A stretch of DNA of 64,000 nucleotides from Planktothrix tepida PCC 9214 (lineage in GTDB: Bacteria > Cyanobacteriota > Cyanobacteriia > Cyanobacteriales > Microcoleaceae), in NCBI RefSeq assembly GCF_900009145.1, contig NZ_LN889812.1, positions 407,068 to 471,067 of the forward strand. The letters are read 5' to 3'. The position numbers and the translations under genes were made by a program. Positions 10,618 through 20,198 of this stretch are shown one piece after another; position 1 is the first letter of the stretch; every line of letters starts with the position of its first letter. The notes beneath the pieces are model-generated. The model was not told the DNA's origin. It saw nothing but the letters and a program-made list of their open reading frames with translations, and made no database searches.

Positions 10618-10891
10618 TGATATTTCTCCTAAATTTCCTATTAGTATCTCTGACCTTAATCAAATTTTCCTCTATCTGGGTGTGGAATTTTGTATCTCTG
10701 CTGTATCCCTTCTTCTGCTCAAACTTCAGGGAATTAAGTAATTTTACTTAATCTTGTTTATTAAGAGAATTCTTAATAATTTAAATCAAAAAATGCACCC
10801 TAAAATTCTGTTTTGAATATTGCTATTCAACCGGCTTTAAAATTTTAAGTTCCGATATAATATAAAAGCCTGACAGCAAGTAGGAATAATA

Positions 10892-11647
10892 ATGAGCAAA
10901 ATTCCACAAATTACTCTCTTATTCTGGATTATGAAGATCTGTGCAACCACTCTGGGAGAAACCGCAGGAGATCTTTTATCAATGACCCTGAATGTCGGTT
11001 ACGGAGCTAGTTCTCTAATTTTGATAGGGATATTTTTAGCCACCCTGATTATTCAATTAGTCTCAAAAAGTTATCACCCTATCCTATATTGGACTGTGAT
11101 TCTTTCAACAAGTACGGCGGGGACAACGATTTCTGATTATATGGATCGTACTTTGGGGCTAGGCTACGCCAAGGGTTCTTTAATTTTAGTCACCATTCTC
11201 GTGGCTATTTTTATGTTCTGGAAATACCGTTTTGGGACTTTATCGGTTACTAATATTAACACCCTTCCACTTGAAATCCTTTATTGGACTGCCATTTTAT
11301 TTTCCAATACGTTAGGTACAGCATTGGGTGATTTTCTAGCGGATAGTTCCGGCTTGGGATTTGCAGGAGGAGCTTTGTTAATTGCGAGTTTACTCGGTTT
11401 AATATTAGCAGCGAATTATTTTACTGAAATTTCTAAAGTTGCGTTATTTTGGATGGCATTTGTTCTCACCCGACCCTTTGGGGCAACATTGGGAGACGTT
11501 CTAACAAAAACTCACGAGAAAGGCGGTTTGGGTTATGGAACCATTGGCTCATCTATTGTTCTTTTATCGATATTGGTAGCTTGTATCTTATTCACTACTT
11601 TACAGCAAAGAGGAATAACAGCCACGAAAATTGCTGACAATGAATAA
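10892..11647 (+). CDS. membrane protein with four internal repeats (COG4705-like)
   Basis: The product has 251 residues in four tandem repeats of about 58-60 residues. Each begins with a FW/YW helix and carries a TLGxTxGDxL motif (TLGETAGDLL, TAGTTISDYM, TLGTALGDFL, TLGDVLTKT), then a GLGYxxGSLI glycine turn and a second helix. That gives about eight transmembrane segments. This matches uncharacterised membrane-anchored proteins grouped as COG4705. The conserved Gly-Asp pairs inside helices suggest a transport or channel role, which is inference. No operon partner is close. Confidence 0.75.
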   Translation: MSKIPQITLLFWIMKICATTLGETAGDLLSMTLNVGYGASSLILIGIFLATLIIQLVSKSYHPILYWTVILSTSTAGTTISDYMDRTLGLGYAKGSLILVTILVAIFMFWKYRFGTLSVTNINTLPLEILYWTAILFSNTLGTALGDFLADSSGLGFAGGALLIASLLGLILAANYFTEISKVALFWMAFVLTRPFGATLGDVLTKTHEKGGLGYGTIGSSIVLLSILVACILFTTLQQRGITATKIADNE

Positions 11648-12108
11648 TATTTCGCGGATTGAAAGTTGAAGCGAACTCCCTCTGGGAGTATAAAAAATCA
11701 GGGTGTTTTGAATAGGGACAACAAAGCAACTTTTGTAGAGCTTGAAGCCACCCTATAAAAGTTGCACAATACCATTATTTTGTCAATGTGTAAGTCCTAG
11801 AATTCTAAAATTAAGAGAGCTTGTTATAAATCTTAAATTTAATTAATTATTCTTTTTTATTCTCCGTAGGGTATAAATTTGTTCCTGTCCTCAAATCACG
11901 CTAGAATAGAACTACTCCGCTATAATTCTACTTCTCCCGAAGATCACCCGTGAAACTATCAGGTCGATATAAGTTCTGTCCCTCAAATAACTCACAGAAC
12001 GTAGTCCTTTAAGGTGTAGCAACTCTCATCTCTAGGTTATATTGATCTTTTTATGAATTACTAAAGCTTAACGGACTCATCCTAAAATCAGTGCATAAGG
12101 AAACTAAT
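11648..12108. other. intergenic region with a long inverted repeat
   Basis: About 460 bases lack a gene. GCAACTTTT at 11726-11734 and AAAAGTTGC at 11757-11765 form a perfect 9-bp inverted repeat with a 22-base loop. The rest is AT-rich and probably carries the promoter of the following kinase gene. Confidence 0.5.
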
Positions 12109-15100
12109 ATGATTGCCTTGCCCGGATATCAAATTTTAGCACAAATTTATGAAAGTATTAACTCCATTGTTTATCGAGCCATTCGAGAAAAAGATAATTT
12201 ACCTGTTATTTTGAAAGTGCTTCAAGGAGAATTTCCTTCACAGTCCGATCTGCAAAAATATGAGCGAGAATATAAAATCCTGCACTGCTTCAATTTAGAA
12301 AGCGTTATTAAAGTTTATGAACTTCAAACCTATCAAAATACTTTAGTTATGGCTTTAGAAGATTTTGGCGGAGAATCGTTAAAAATCTTATTAGCAACCC
12401 AAAAATTTACCTTATTAGGGTTTCTAAATATTGCAATAAAAATTGCCCAAGGATTGCGAGAAATTCATGCAGCCAACTTAATTCATAAAGATATTAATCC
12501 CTCTAATATTGTTTTTAATCCGGCTACAGGACAAGTTAAATTAATTGATTTTAGTATCTCTAGCGGATTAACTCAGGACTCTTTACGTTTACATCCCCCC
12601 CAAAATTTGGAAGGAACCCTCGCCTATATTTCACCCGAACAAACCGGGCGGATGAATCGCTCTGTTGATTATCGCACGGATTTTTATTCGCTGGGAGCAA
12701 CCTTCTATGAACTATTAACTCAACAGGTTCCCTTTCCTACGGGTGATGCGATGGAAGTCGTTCATTCTCACCTGGCTAAACAACCGATTCCACCTCATGA
12801 AATTAACCCCGAAATTCCCCCGATTATTTCTGAAATTGTCTTAAAATTATTATCCAAAACTGCCGAAGAACGTTATCAAAGTGCCTGGGGATTAATTGCT
12901 GATTTAGAAAAGAGTTTAAAACAAGTTCAAGCGACAGGAACTGTCAGTCAATTTCCATTAGGAATGCAAGATATTTCCGATCAATTTAAAATTCCTAAAA
13001 AACTCTATGGCAGAGAAACCGAGATTGACACTTTAATGCAAGCCTTCGATCGGGTGAGTCAAGGAAAAACTGAAATGATGTTAATTGCCGGATATTCCGG
13101 TATTGGAAAATCGGTTTTAGTTCAAGAAATTTCTAAATCAATTATTGATCAACACGGCTATTTTATTAGTGGTAAATTTGACCAATTTCAACGCAGTATT
13201 CCCTATTCTGCTTTGGTCAGTGCCTTTTCAGAATTAGCAAGATTGCTCTTAAGTGAAACTCAACAGCATTTAGATCAATGGCGGGAAAAACTGTTAGAAA
13301 TTTTAGGGCCAAATGGACAAATTATTATTGATGTGATTCCCGAAATTGAACTGATTATCGGAACCCAACCCCCAGTCTTAGAATTAGGCCCTGCGGAATC
13401 TCAAAATCGGTTTAATTTAGTCTTTCAAAACTTTATTCGTCTGTTTTGCCAACCCGAACATCCGTTAGTCATTTTTCTCGATGATTTACAGTGGGCTGAC
13501 TCCGCCACCCTAAAATTAATTAAATTAATGTTAACGGATGATTCAACTCCGTATTTATTTTTAATTGGCGCTTATCGAGATAATGAGGTCAGTCCAACCC
13601 ATCCGTTAATGATGATGTTAGAAGTGTTAAAATCTGAGTCTTTCACCTTAGAAAATCAACAGCATTCTCATCACTTAGTTCATGAAATTCATTTAACCGC
13701 TTTAAATTTAGAACAAGTCACTGAACTCCTAGCCGATACCTTACATAGTGATCGTACCACTGTTCAACTCTTGGCAGAATTAGTGTTAGGAAAGACCGCC
13801 GGAAATCCATTTTTTGTTAATGAATTTTTCAAAACCCTCTATCAAGAGAAACTCCTCACATTCAACTCAGAACGAATTGCTTGGCAGTGGGATTTAGACG
13901 AAATAAAAGCTCTCGATATTACCGATAATGTCGTTGAATTAATGATTGGAAAATTGCAAAAACTTCCCCTAGAAAGTCAACAAGTTCTGCAATTAGTCGC
14001 CTGTGTCGGGAATCAATTTGATTTGAATACCCTATCGTTAATTTATGGCAAAGAATCCTTGGGAACCTTTCAAGATTTATTACCGGCTTTAAAAGAAGGA
14101 TTAATTAAACCCTTATCCGATGCTGATAATTTAAAACCCGAACAAATTAATCCTTATTTAGTCTTAAATTATAAATTTCTCCATGACCGAGTACAACAAG
14201 CTGCTTATTCCTTAATTGCCAACTCTCAAAAACAATCCGTTCATCTCACTATTGGTCGGTTACTACTGGCAAATACTCCCCCTCAATATTGGTTAGAACG
14301 GGTTTTTGATTTAGTCGATCATCTCAATGTCGGTCGATCTTTAATTACCGATGAACAAGAAAAATTACAACTGGCAAGTTTAAATTTAGAAGCGGGAAAA
14401 AAAGCCAAGGATGCCACGGCTTATAGCGCCGCACGGGAATATTTAAGAGCAGGAATTGAAACTTTGCCCGGTGATATTTGGGTAGAACATTATCCTTTAG
14501 CCTTTATCCTTTATCGAGAACAGGCAGAAGTTGAATACTTAAATGGAAATTTTGCAGACAGTGAAACGTTGATTCAATTAATTTTAGAAAAATCCCAATC
14601 TGTTTTAGAAAAAGCCGAAGTTTATAATCTTCTTTTAATTCAATATACCTTACAATTAAAATATGAATCCGCCCTCAATGCCGGGATTAAAGCCTTAGCT
14701 TTATTGGGGTTAGATATTCCCACAGAAAACCTACAAACAGTCATTTCCCAGGAATTAGAGTATCTCCAAAATCAACTTAATCTTAATAGCTTATCAAATT
14801 TAGTTCATCAAAGCCCCATTGTTGAACCAGAGCCCAAAATTATTTTAAAATTACTCAATAATTTAGCACCATCCGCCTATGTCAGTAATCCCAGTTTATG
14901 GACAGTTATCATTCTCAACGGTGTAAAAGTGGCTTTGGAATTTGGTTATAGTCCAGAAGCCGGATTTTTCTATGCGACCTATGGAATTTTACTCGCGACG
15001 CTGTTTAATCAATATCAAACTTCCTATGAGTTAGGTCAACTGGGATTAAAGTTAAATAAAAAGTGGAATTATCCTATCTATAAGGTGGCTGCGTCCTCAA

Positions 15101-17499
15101 TTAGTTGCCTCAATTATTGGTTAGAACCCCTTAAAAATTCTAATGCCTTGGGCCATGACGGTTATCAATCGGCTTTAGAATCAGGAGATTTACAATATGC
15201 AAGTTATATATTAAATAATCAATCTTTAAATTTAATGGTACAAGGAGTCAATCTGCCAAAATTTTTAGTTGAAGTTAAAAACTATTTAAAATTTAGTAAA
15301 AAAGCAGAAAATCAGTTAGTGATTGATAGTTTAACGGGACTGCGAGGCATTCTCCTAAATTTAATTGGTGAAACCCCCAATTTATCATCCTTTGATAGTT
15401 TAGAAATGACCGAAGTTTATTATTTGAAGAGTAGCCAAGATCATCAAAAATTTTACTCTCTCGGTCTTTATCAAATTTTTAAAATACAAGTGTTATATTT
15501 ATATGGCGAAGTAGAACAGGCTTTACAATTAGTCAAAGAGACTGAACCGTTACTGCAATTTATTGTTGGCTTAATTTCGGTGACAGAATATTATTTTTAT
15601 TCATCTTTAACCTTTATTGCCAATTTAGACCGGGTTTCAGCATCAGAACAGGAAGAATTGTTAGAGAAAATCAAGAGTAACCAAGAAAAATTTAAACAAT
15701 GGTCAGAAAATTGTCCTGCTAATTTCTGGGCTAAATATCTGTTAATAGAAGCAGAACTCGCTCGATTTTCGCAACGTTCTTTTGAAGCCATTGATTTATA
15801 TGAACAAGCCATTTCTACCGCCCAAGAAGCTGGATTAATTCAAAATGTAGCTTTAAGTCATGAACTCACAGCTAAATTTTGGATGACTCACGCAAAAGTT
15901 AAATATGCCAATCTTCACCTACGAGAAGCGTATTATAGTTATCAACGTTGGGGTGCAATTCGGAAAGTAGAACAGTTAGAAACCCAATATCCTCAACTCA
16001 AACAGTTAGGGTCGCTTAAAAGCTCTTTATTTGAAGCCCAATCTATTACCTTAAATACCTCTCACGGTAGCCGTTTAGCGTTGCTGGATTTAAGCACAGT
16101 GATTAAAGCATCCCAAGCGATCTCGCGTGAAATTGTTTTAGAACGATTGTTAGGAAATTTAATGAAGATTGTGATTGAAAATGCCGGAGCTCAAAAAGGC
16201 TTTTTAATCTTATATCAGGGGGAAAAATTAGTGATTGAAGCTGAAGCTTCAACGGATATCGAAGATGTGATTGTTCATCCTAAAACTCCTGTTGAAACCT
16301 GCAACTATTTACCCTTAACGGTGATTTATTATGTTGAACGCACGAGTCAAGATGTGGTGTTAATGAATGCCACTCTGGAAGGACAATTTACCCATGATTC
16401 TTATATTAATTCCCATCACGTTAAATCAATTTTATGTACCCCGATTATTAGCCAGGGAAAACTTTTAGGAATTTTATATTTAGAAAATAACTTAACGGCG
16501 GGGGCTTTTACCTCTGAACGAATTGAAGTTTTAAACTTACTGTCTTCTCAAGCAGCTGTTTCTTTAGAAAATGCTTTGTTATATGCCTCCGTTGAAAATA
16601 AAGTTCAAGAACGTACCCAAGAAATCAATGAGAAAAATTTACGTTTAGAACAAGCGTTAACTCAACTACAACGCACCCAAGCTCAACTGATTCAAAGTGA
16701 AAAAATGTCTTCTTTAGGACAAATGGTGGCAGGGGTAGCCCATGAAATTAATAACCCGGTCAGCTTTATTTATGGGAATCTTACCCCCGCCAGTGAATAT
16801 GTGAAAGATTTATTGCGATTAATTCAAGTTTATCAACAGGAATATCCTCAACCTCAACCTTTAGTCGAAGAAACGATTTTAGATATTGATTTAGAGTTTC
16901 TCGTAGAAGATTTACAAAAACTTTTAGTATCCATGAAAGTGGGTGCTGAACGCATTCGTAATATTGTTTTAAGTCTGCGAAATTTTTCTCGTTTGGATGA
17001 AGCCGAGATGAAACCTGTGGATATTCATGAAGGTATTGATAGCACCTTAATGATTTTACAACCTCGACTGCGAGCTTCTACCCATAGCGGAGAAATTGAA
17101 ATCATTAAACAGTATGGTCAACTTCCCAAAGTCAACTGTTATGTCTCCCAATTAAATCAAGTGTTTATGAATATTATTAGTAATAGCATTGATGCTTTAG
17201 AACATCGTCGCAGCTTGATGAATCCTGGGGATGCACGACCCACTATTATGATTTCTACCCGTTTAATTGATAATAATAAAGCCAAAATTTCTATTTTAGA
17301 TAATGGTTCAGGGATGAGTCCAGATATTTTGCAACGAATCTTTGATCCCTTTTTTACCACAAAACCCGTCGGTAGTGGGACGGGCTTAGGACTATCAATT
17401 AGTTACTCAATTATTGTTGATCGTCATCAAGGAGAAATGAGTTGTACTTCTACCCTTGGGGAAGGCGCAGAATTTACGATTTTAATTCCCATCCATTGA
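12109..17499 (+). CDS. Ser/Thr kinase - AAA ATPase - GAF - histidine kinase multidomain sensor
   Basis: The 1,796 residues start at ATG 12109, preceded by AAGGAAACTAAT; an in-frame GTG at 12091 is less likely. Residues 5-265 are a Hanks-type kinase with catalytic LIHKDINPSNIVF and LIDFS in place of DFG. Residues about 295-560 are an AAA_16 ATPase opening with LYGRETEIDTLMQAF and P-loop AGYSGIGKSVLVQE. A long helical TPR-like region follows. A GAF domain lies at about 1340-1490, then a coiled coil and a histidine kinase with H-box GQMVAGVAHEINNP (about residue 1543) and G-box [14 protein letters not shown]. These proteins are common in filamentous cyanobacteria and may link Ser/Thr and His phosphorylation; the signal is unknown. 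It is cytosolic, without membrane segments. Confidence 0.9.
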   Translation: MIALPGYQILAQIYESINSIVYRAIREKDNLPVILKVLQGEFPSQSDLQKYEREYKILHCFNLESVIKVYELQTYQNTLVMALEDFGGESLKILLATQKFTLLGFLNIAIKIAQGLREIHAANLIHKDINPSNIVFNPATGQVKLIDFSISSGLTQDSLRLHPPQNLEGTLAYISPEQTGRMNRSVDYRTDFYSLGATFYELLTQQVPFPTGDAMEVVHSHLAKQPIPPHEINPEIPPIISEIVLKLLSKTAEERYQSAWGLIADLEKSLKQVQATGTVSQFPLGMQDISDQFKIPKKLYGRETEIDTLMQAFDRVSQGKTEMMLIAGYSGIGKSVLVQEISKSIIDQHGYFISGKFDQFQRSIPYSALVSAFSELARLLLSETQQHLDQWREKLLEILGPNGQIIIDVIPEIELIIGTQPPVLELGPAESQNRFNLVFQNFIRLFCQPEHPLVIFLDDLQWADSATLKLIKLMLTDDSTPYLFLIGAYRDNEVSPTHPLMMMLEVLKSESFTLENQQHSHHLVHEIHLTALNLEQVTELLADTLHSDRTTVQLLAELVLGKTAGNPFFVNEFFKTLYQEKLLTFNSERIAWQWDLDEIKALDITDNVVELMIGKLQKLPLESQQVLQLVACVGNQFDLNTLSLIYGKESLGTFQDLLPALKEGLIKPLSDADNLKPEQINPYLVLNYKFLHDRVQQAAYSLIANSQKQSVHLTIGRLLLANTPPQYWLERVFDLVDHLNVGRSLITDEQEKLQLASLNLEAGKKAKDATAYSAAREYLRAGIETLPGDIWVEHYPLAFILYREQAEVEYLNGNFADSETLIQLILEKSQSVLEKAEVYNLLLIQYTLQLKYESALNAGIKALALLGLDIPTENLQTVISQELEYLQNQLNLNSLSNLVHQSPIVEPEPKIILKLLNNLAPSAYVSNPSLWTVIILNGVKVALEFGYSPEAGFFYATYGILLATLFNQYQTSYELGQLGLKLNKKWNYPIYKVAASSISCLNYWLEPLKNSNALGHDGYQSALESGDLQYASYILNNQSLNLMVQGVNLPKFLVEVKNYLKFSKKAENQLVIDSLTGLRGILLNLIGETPNLSSFDSLEMTEVYYLKSSQDHQKFYSLGLYQIFKIQVLYLYGEVEQALQLVKETEPLLQFIVGLISVTEYYFYSSLTFIANLDRVSASEQEELLEKIKSNQEKFKQWSENCPANFWAKYLLIEAELARFSQRSFEAIDLYEQAISTAQEAGLIQNVALSHELTAKFWMTHAKVKYANLHLREAYYSYQRWGAIRKVEQLETQYPQLKQLGSLKSSLFEAQSITLNTSHGSRLALLDLSTVIKASQAISREIVLERLLGNLMKIVIENAGAQKGFLILYQGEKLVIEAEASTDIEDVIVHPKTPVETCNYLPLTVIYYVERTSQDVVLMNATLEGQFTHDSYINSHHVKSILCTPIISQGKLLGILYLENNLTAGAFTSERIEVLNLLSSQAAVSLENALLYASVENKVQERTQEINEKNLRLEQALTQLQRTQAQLIQSEKMSSLGQMVAGVAHEINNPVSFIYGNLTPASEYVKDLLRLIQVYQQEYPQPQPLVEETILDIDLEFLVEDLQKLLVSMKVGAERIRNIVLSLRNFSRLDEAEMKPVDIHEGIDSTLMILQPRLRASTHSGEIEIIKQYGQLPKVNCYVSQLNQVFMNIISNSIDALEHRRSLMNPGDARPTIMISTRLIDNNKAKISILDNGSGMSPDILQRIFDPFFTTKPVGSGTGLGLSISYSIIVDRHQGEMSCTSTLGEGAEFTILIPIH

Positions 17500-17632
17500 A
17501 AGTTTTGGGGACTGAACGCTCTTGATCGATGACGGGGTGGTCATCAGTTAATAACAAAAGGGATGGGAAAAAAGTTATGAAATTCATTAACCGGATCAAG
17601 CTGAAAAAAGAGACGTGATTGTTTATGAAAAA

Positions 17633-17657
17633 TCCCCAGCTTTTGGTTGACTGGGGA
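17633..17657. other. stem-loop downstream of the giant kinase
   Basis: TCCCCAG (17633-17639) pairs with CTGGGGA (17651-17657) around an 11-base loop, in the space between two convergent genes. A plain T run is missing, so terminator function is uncertain. Confidence 0.45.
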
Positions 17658-17765
17658 AAGCGCGAATTGAGAACGTGCGATAGTGTTTTTAATATAAGCG
17701 GACAAGATTGGCTGACACATCTACCTTTAGATAGATATGCCAACTGAATTAATTTTCCAGTCCAT

Positions 17766-18293
17766 TTATAGGGAACGTTCAATAGCCCGTCCAGCATCTT
17801 CTGCGGTGTCCTGAGCTTTATCTACACCTTGTTTGGCGTTATTTTTGAGGTTCCGAAGTCCCCGTTGGGTTCCCCCTCTCCAATCGTCCGCTACTTCACT
17901 AACAGAGTCACCAATACTTTCAGATAAATCTTTCACCCGTTCAGGAAAAGGCTTGCCATTTTTGTAATTTTCAACGAATTCTTTAGGGTTGTTGACTTTA
18001 CTAATATTGGATTTAGCATTATCAACTAACGCTTTTCCTTTTGCTTCAGCTTTGCGGTTAGGGGTGTCCGTGTCGCTATAAGGGTACATTCCCCCTTTCT
18101 GTTCCGGTTGAACCGGGTTATAAAGTTCAGTTTTATATCCTTTTGTTTCATTAATACTACCTTCTCCTGATAACCGAGCCGTTGGAGGATTACTACTACA
18201 AGCGGTACTGATAAACAGTAATGATCCTGCTAAAAAAACACCGACAATACTTTTTAAGGAAATAGAGCGCAAAGCTTGAATTAATTTTTTCAT
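17766..18293 (-). CDS. cyanobacterial lipoprotein of unknown function
   Basis: The 175 residues start at the ATG at 18293, which has AGGAG upstream. An in-frame earlier start at 18320 lacks this. A signal peptide with a lipobox (LLFISTAC, then SSNPP) predicts a lipid anchor on Cys. The mature part is hydrophilic, with a YPYSDTDTP segment and a C-terminal helix rich in Lys, Asp and Ala (NNAKQGVDKAQDTAEDAGRA) resembling LEA- or stress-type amphipathic helices. Similar small lipoproteins are widespread in cyanobacteria without known function. Confidence 0.75.
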   Translation of the reverse strand: MKKLIQALRSISLKSIVGVFLAGSLLFISTACSSNPPTARLSGEGSINETKGYKTELYNPVQPEQKGGMYPYSDTDTPNRKAEAKGKALVDNAKSNISKVNNPKEFVENYKNGKPFPERVKDLSESIGDSVSEVADDWRGGTQRGLRNLKNNAKQGVDKAQDTAEDAGRAIERSL

Positions 18294-19009
18294 GTTGATA
18301 ACTCCTAAAGTAGCATTCAAATCATTGAATTTGCTTTTATTACTCTCTTAGCTTAAGAATATTTAATGTTTTGAACCTCTAACTCAGGGATGAAATTTGA
18401 TGAGTTCCTAAAAGTTGATTCTACTCATTTCGGTAAAAAGCAGGTTAAAACTTTAGGAAATCGATTGTATTCTTAAACCCTCATTGAATTTATCAGAAGA
18501 TGTAGAGTGTCCTGTCTTTAATTTTTCCAAAAAACATCTATCTTCAGCAAGAAACAGTGTTCCTTTGAAACTATCTTTTAATATCGGGTCTGGGGTGTGA
18601 GATGGTCAGAGAAAATTTTACCCGCGTTTCTATCTATTCCTTTATCCTCTCCATTCAACTCCCCTGGGAGAAAATGCAGATGGGCCTAGTATTCATGACA
18701 ACCTTGGCAACTCTACGCTGAACCGATATCCTGATTCAGCAGACCCGGAAACAGTTTTTCGGCAACCGAGCAACCATTTTTGTCTCCCTACGCTAATTTA
18801 TAATTGAGGGAGCAGATTAACGATGCTCTACCCCCTGATAGGAACCAAAAACAAAATATTCTGATAGCATCAGAACTAATGGATTATCGGTGGACTATCC
18901 ACCTTGTAGAGAAAACCCGAAAAACTAATGGCATGGATACGCATCTACGCCATTAGAATTTGTAGAGTAATCTGTATCTTTAACAGTTAAAACTGAAATT
19001 CTGCCTAGC
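18294..19009. other. long intergenic region with a cluster of hairpins before the PRC-barrel gene
   Basis: About 715 bases contain no credible ORF. Close to the downstream gene are three perfect hairpins: CTGAT/ATCAG at about 18861-18873, GGTGGA/TCCACC at 18889-18903, and CTAATGGC/GCCATTAG at 18925-18956. They may be a structured 5' leader of the 19010 gene or a small RNA. No known riboswitch family was recognised. Confidence 0.45.
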
Positions 19010-20008
19010 ATGACATCTGAACATATCCGCCAACGCTCCGAAATTCTCGGCACTCAAGTTATCACCCGTGACAGAGGTAAACGACTTGGGATCGTGAGCC
19101 AATTATGGGTAGACGTAGATCAGCGTGAAATTGTAGCGATCGGAATCCGCGATAATATTCTGGCGATCGCTGGAATGCCAAAATTTATGTACCTGAGTAG
19201 TGTCCGCGAAATCGGTGACGTAATTTTGGTGGATGATGATACCGTCCTCGAAGAAGACGTGGATGTAGAAGGCTACAGTACCCTGATCAATAGTGAAGTG
19301 ATCACCGAAACGGGAGAACCGTTAGGACGAGTCCGAGGATTCAGATTCGATACCCGGGATGGCAAATTAGAATCCTTAATTATCGCCTCCATTGGTCTAC
19401 CTCAAATTCCCGACCAAGTGATCAGCACCTACGAATTGTCCATTGAGGAAATTGTCAGTAGTGGCCCCAATCGATTAATTGTGTTTGAAGGATCAGAAGA
19501 TCGCTTACAACAGTTGTCTGTGGGTTTGTTAGAACGCTTAGGCTTGGGAGAAGCCCCTTGGGAAAAAGAAGAAGAGGGAATGTATTATCCCCCAACGGTT
19601 AAACCCGCCAACCAGTTAGGAACCGGACTTCCCCAAACGCCCCCCCAACGAGCCAGTCGCGCCCCTGCTGTGGCTCAGGAAGAAACTTGGGACGAAAATG
19701 ATGCTTGGGAAGAACATCCCGCCCCCGTTCAACCCTTGCGTCAGCCCCAACCGATTTATGATGAGTATGAAGAAGAAGATAATTGGGGCGATGTGGAACG
19801 GGATGAAGATGATCGCTACCGAGAACGGGAATTAGTTCCCATTGAACCTCCCCGTCAGGAACAAAAACTCTACGCCAGAGAATTAAATTACGAATACGAA
19901 AATGACGTAGATTCTGATGCTTGGAATGATGATGAAACGCCTAAACCCTATCAGCCACCCCGAATTAATATTCCAGAGAAGAAGAAAATGCCGGAATATG
20001 AGGAGTAG
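19010..20008 (+). CDS. PRC-barrel domain protein with acidic tail
   Basis: This 332-residue cytosolic protein has two PRC-barrel domains. Residues about 8-85 carry ILGTQVITRDRGKRLGIVSQ. Residues about 95-165 carry INSEVITETGEPLGRVRGFRF, the typical start of a PRC barrel. The last 150 residues are low-complexity, Pro-, Asp- and Glu-rich with several WDEND/DNWGD repeats and end in basic EKKKMPEYEE. PRC barrels bind other proteins or RNA, as in RimM and photosynthetic reaction centre H. The acidic disordered tail is probably an interaction arm. It has a long structured upstream region. Confidence 0.8.
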   Translation: MTSEHIRQRSEILGTQVITRDRGKRLGIVSQLWVDVDQREIVAIGIRDNILAIAGMPKFMYLSSVREIGDVILVDDDTVLEEDVDVEGYSTLINSEVITETGEPLGRVRGFRFDTRDGKLESLIIASIGLPQIPDQVISTYELSIEEIVSSGPNRLIVFEGSEDRLQQLSVGLLERLGLGEAPWEKEEEGMYYPPTVKPANQLGTGLPQTPPQRASRAPAVAQEETWDENDAWEEHPAPVQPLRQPQPIYDEYEEEDNWGDVERDEDDRYRERELVPIEPPRQEQKLYARELNYEYENDVDSDAWNDDETPKPYQPPRINIPEKKKMPEYEE

Positions 20009-20105
20009 TTAGGGGGAGCCACGGGAGCCGAGGAAGAATTGATGAATTCCTGGCTCCTAACTGCTTCTATGCCAAATGTTAACCGAGCGTGATTCCTGGT
20101 ATTTT

Positions 20106-20119
20106 GTATTTTAGGATAC
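20106..20119 (+). promoter_or_regulatory. NtcA binding site upstream of amt
   Basis: GTA-TTTTAGGA-TAC is an exact GTA-N8-TAC palindrome, the consensus of the nitrogen regulator NtcA. It lies 80 bases before the amt start codon. Position relative to a -10 element could not be fixed by eye. Confidence 0.7.
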
Positions 20120-20198
20120 AGAATGATTGCTGGAACCAATGGGCAAAATACAGATTCACTGTCTGGATAATTTTTGGTTATAGGGAAAGAATAGTAAC

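Noticed and set aside
15597..15812. Antisense frame inside the giant kinase gene as a real gene
   Set aside because: No ribosome binding site or family similarity; it is a shadow of the long coding frame. The same holds for the other antisense frames in secA, ileS and the HAMP kinase.
18321..19009. A tRNA or known structured RNA in the long intergenic region
   Set aside because: No cloverleaf or T-loop consensus could be found; only short hairpins.
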